Positions 33,232 to 35,449 of a DNA stretch of 35,449 nucleotides are shown piece after piece. The translations under genes and the position numbers were made by a program. The notes beneath the pieces were generated by a model. That model was not told where the DNA came from and made no database searches. It was given only the letters and a program-made list of their open reading frames with translations. The stretch comes from Bacillota bacterium (GTDB lineage Bacteria > Bacillota > Syntrophomonadia > Syntrophomonadales > Syntrophomonadaceae): positions 1 through 35,449 of the forward strand of contig JAEWZB010000039.1 in the NCBI GenBank assembly GCA_023395515.1, read 5' to 3'. The first letter of the stretch is position 1; the number at the start of each line of letters is the position of its first letter.

Positions 33232-34866
33232 TTAACTCTGGGTTTGCACGGCTACCAGGTCTAAGGCTCCATATTTTTCTCTTAAACGTGGTTTTTCGAT
33301 CTTCCCCGTAGGATTACGGGGAACCGTATCAAAAATAACTTTACGGGGCCTTTTGTAACGGGGCAAGGGGTTGCAAAAAGCCGATATTTCTTCTTCCGTA
33401 CATGTACAGCCCGGTTTTAGTTCCACAATAGCAGCCGCGATTTCCCCTAAACGGTTATCCGGCAATCCGATAACAGCTACATCTTTAATCGCAAGATGCG
33501 CCCGTAAGAAATCTTCAATTTGGACCGGATATATATTTTCCCCGCCGCTAATAATTACGTCTTTTTTACGGTCAACTAAATAAATAAATCCGTCTTCATC
33601 CATCTGGGCCATATCTCCGGTATAGAGCCAGCCATCCTTGAGTACTGCTGCACTTGCCTCAGGGTCCTTATAATAGCATTTCATTAAACCAGGCCCTTTA
33701 ACGGCTAGTTCTCCTACTTGTCCCTGAGCCACCGGAGCTTGGTTTTCATCAGTTATCTTGACTTCCCAATCATGACCTGGTATGCCAATAGCGCCAACTT
33801 TATGAATATTCTCCGTACCTAAATGGACACATCCGGGACCTATAGATTCACTTAAACCATAATTGGTATCATAAAGATGATTAGGAAAATGTTTTTTCCA
33901 GCGATGAATTAAGCTGGGAGGAACTGGTTGAGCACCAATATGCATCAACCGCCACTGGGAAAGCTCATAATCATTAAGCTGCACTTCCCCGCTTTCAATT
34001 GCATCTAATATATCTTGGGCCCAAGGCACTAACAACCACACAATAGTTATCTTTTCCTCGGAAACTGTTCTTAATATCCATTCCGGTTTAATGCCCCGCA
34101 GTAATACCGCTTTACTGCCGGCCAATAAACTTCCGAACCAATGCATTTTGGCCCCGGTATGATAAAGGGGCGGTATGCATAAGAAATTATCCTCCCGGGT
34201 CTGACCATGATGTTTATTTTCCGTATAACATGCTGACATCAGACTGCGGTGAGTATGTAAAATTGCTTTGGGAAATCCGGTAGTGCCGGAGGAAAAATAT
34301 ATAGCGGCATCATCTTCCTCGCTAATTTCAATCTTAGGACATTCTGAGGAACAATTAGCCGTCAGCCGGTCATAGTTTTCCGCAAAAGAAGGCCGATTTT
34401 CTCCGGCAAAAAGCAGGGTCTTTATTTTCGGTATTTGATCATATATAGTTTCCAGGCGGCCAATAAATTCAGGTCCAAAAATTAACGCTATAGAATCGGA
34501 TAAATCCAGACAATACTTAATTTCTTCTGCTGTATAGCGGAAATTTAAGGGTACGGCTATAGCACCAGCCTTTAATATTCCGAAATATATGGGCAGCCAC
34601 TCCAGACAATTCATTAAGAGGATGGCTACTTTATCTCCTTTTTTAATGCCCCTTTTCAGCAATAAATTAGCAACCCTATTAGCTTTTTCATCAAAAACAT
34701 GCCAAGTCATTTCCCGCCGGTATTCGCCGGCCGGATTATTTTCAATAAGCTCATACTCCAGCCATATAACCTTATGACTATCTTGCAAATCCAGATTAAT
34801 CTCAGTTAGACAGGTTTCTGCTCCATATAAACGGGCATTGTTGGACAATAATTCAGTAATAATCAT
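33232..34866 (-). CDS. AMP-dependent acyl-CoA synthetase
   Basis: About 544 aa from the ATG at 34864-34866, chosen because AAGGAG lies just upstream; a longer form at 34893 adds nine residues. The ANL-family motifs are all present: YFSSGTTGFPKA (A3), YGLSES, YTGDMAQMDEDGFIYLVDRKKD (A7/A8) and the terminal PRNPTGKIEK, which holds the catalytic lysine. It activates a carboxylic acid to acyl-AMP and then to acyl-CoA. Medium- or long-chain fatty acids are the usual substrates of this branch. Its placement near the acyl-CoA genes is suggestive but it is on a separate transcript. Confidence 0.92.
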   Translation of the reverse strand: MIITELLSNNARLYGAETCLTEINLDLQDSHKVIWLEYELIENNPAGEYRREMTWHVFDEKANRVANLLLKRGIKKGDKVAILLMNCLEWLPIYFGILKAGAIAVPLNFRYTAEEIKYCLDLSDSIALIFGPEFIGRLETIYDQIPKIKTLLFAGENRPSFAENYDRLTANCSSECPKIEISEEDDAAIYFSSGTTGFPKAILHTHRSLMSACYTENKHHGQTREDNFLCIPPLYHTGAKMHWFGSLLAGSKAVLLRGIKPEWILRTVSEEKITIVWLLVPWAQDILDAIESGEVQLNDYELSQWRLMHIGAQPVPPSLIHRWKKHFPNHLYDTNYGLSESIGPGCVHLGTENIHKVGAIGIPGHDWEVKITDENQAPVAQGQVGELAVKGPGLMKCYYKDPEASAAVLKDGWLYTGDMAQMDEDGFIYLVDRKKDVIISGGENIYPVQIEDFLRAHLAIKDVAVIGLPDNRLGEIAAAIVELKPGCTCTEEEISAFCNPLPRYKRPRKVIFDTVPRNPTGKIEKPRLREKYGALDLVAVQTQS

Positions 34867-35015
34867 TTTCTTCTCCTTCCATTCTACCAACATTAAAATT
34901 ATTGGGTTTTTAATTAGATACCGTAAAGACCATACTACACTAAGAATTTATCTAATTATAAGGTGAGGCCCGTACTTAATCAATAAGTTTAGACATTATT
35001 CGTTTTTATATTTAC

Positions 35016-35059
35016 CGGCTAGTTTTTCCTATTTAGCAAAAAATAAAGAAAACTAGCCG
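35016..35059. repeat. 11-bp inverted repeat upstream of the acyl-CoA synthetase
   Basis: CGGCTAGTTTT (35016-35026) pairs with AAAACTAGCCG (35049-35059) around a 22-nt loop. In the 380-nt gene-free stretch 34867-35246 this and the two terminators that follow are the only structures seen; the A/T-rich remainder may hold the synthetase promoter. Confidence 0.6.
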
Positions 35060-35074
35060 AGGAATTGCAACAAG

Positions 35075-35158
35075 GATAAAAAAAGGCCATGTTATAAATA
35101 AAACATGGCCTCAGACTGTCAAAAAAGGCCATGTTTCAAATCAAGAAACATGGCCTTT
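35075..35158 (-). terminator. two tandem near-identical terminators after the transposase
   Basis: Hairpin 1 is AAAGGCCATGTTTC with GAAACATGGCCTTT (35124-35137 with 35145-35158). Hairpin 2 is AGGCCATGTT with AACATGGCCT (35084-35093 with 35102-35111). On the minus strand each is followed by six or seven T. They share the same GGCCATGTT core, as if one arose by duplication, and would block transcripts leaving the transposase gene. Confidence 0.85.
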
Positions 35159-35246
35159 AAAATTCAAGAGATATATTTAGAGTAAAATAAAGGAGTATCC
35201 ACAACGAAAGTCAAGATATTCTCTAAAATAAAGAAAAACAGCGGGG

Positions 35247-35449
35247 TCAGTAAGCCCACATTGCAAGTTTTTTGAGGTTCATAGCAGCAAATTCAAGCTT
35301 AACCCAATTCTTTACTTTGGTTAAGCCTTTAAAAAAGGTATATCTCATCGCGTGTTTTTCCTTAGCATCAGCAAAGACTCTCTCAATGGTCTGACTTCGT
35401 AAACTGTAGCTCGCCTTGCCAGAAGGGGAATGTCTGTAGTCCTCTGCTT
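35247..35449 (-). mobile_element. IS1182-family transposase, C-terminal part (cut by window edge)
   Basis: The minus-strand frame that ends at TGA 35247-35249 and runs off the right edge encodes at least 66 residues including SQTIERVFADAKEKHAMRY and, near the end, KLEFAAMNLKKLAMWAY. This is the typical C-terminus of IS1182-type (DDE) transposases with the final catalytic glutamate in QTIERVFADAKEKH. The N-terminus and left end are outside the window. Whether the copy is intact cannot be judged. The IS end probably lies between the stop codon and about 35160, since a terminator pair follows; no terminal repeat could be fixed. Confidence 0.8.

Overview
The window looks like a chromosomal segment of a low-GC, strictly anaerobic Bacillota (Clostridia, perhaps a syntrophic or butyrate-metabolising lineage). 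The evidence is AGGAGG ribosome sites, AT-rich intergenic regions with intrinsic terminators, oxygen-sensitive radical-type dehydratase genes, several acyl-CoA genes and one apparent selenoprotein gene. No rRNA, tRNA or CRISPR array was recognised.

Region 1 (1-12.7 kb, all minus strand) is a catabolic cluster. Read in the direction of transcription it holds an XRE-cupin regulator, enoyl-CoA hydratase, 3-hydroxyacyl-CoA dehydrogenase, thiolase, a two-subunit 2-hydroxyacyl-CoA dehydratase with its ATP-dependent activator, a complete TRAP transporter (DctP, DctQ, DctM), a gluconate-5-dehydrogenase-like SDR, a 4-hydroxybutyrate/butyrate-type CoA-transferase and the start of an acyl-CoA dehydrogenase. 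Together these suggest uptake of an organic (hydroxy)acid, CoA activation, alpha/beta dehydration and beta-oxidation-like processing. The actual substrate cannot be read from the sequence.

Region 2 (12.8-16.8 kb, minus) is a sugar-acid module: a D-2-hydroxyacid dehydrogenase, a UxaA-family dehydratase and an ACS-type MFS transporter. Regions 1 and 2 each carry one copy of a 135-nt structured repeat (8818-8952 and 15698-15832). The copies align without gaps, and the variable hairpin shows compensatory base changes.

Region 3 (17.0-21.4 kb, minus) holds a small membrane protein and a three-gene ABC export system: an ATPase apparently starting at AUU, a large membrane-anchored extracytoplasmic protein and a MacB/FtsX-like permease. 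Region 4 (21.6-24.1 kb) holds a Cu/Zn superoxide dismutase without a signal peptide, a second CoA-transferase and a HesB-like gene with an in-frame TGA that very probably encodes selenocysteine. That gene has a clear promoter and a CsoR/CstR-like palindrome.

Region 5 (24.1-28.5 kb) holds purC, a spermidine synthase and a polar amino acid ABC transporter operon. Region 6 (28.5-35.4 kb, minus) holds an NRDE protein, a 207-nt long-inverted-repeat element, two flavoproteins, a 27-bp perfect palindrome, a hemerythrin protein, an acyl-CoA synthetase, and the 3' end of an IS1182-type transposase with two tandem near-identical terminators.
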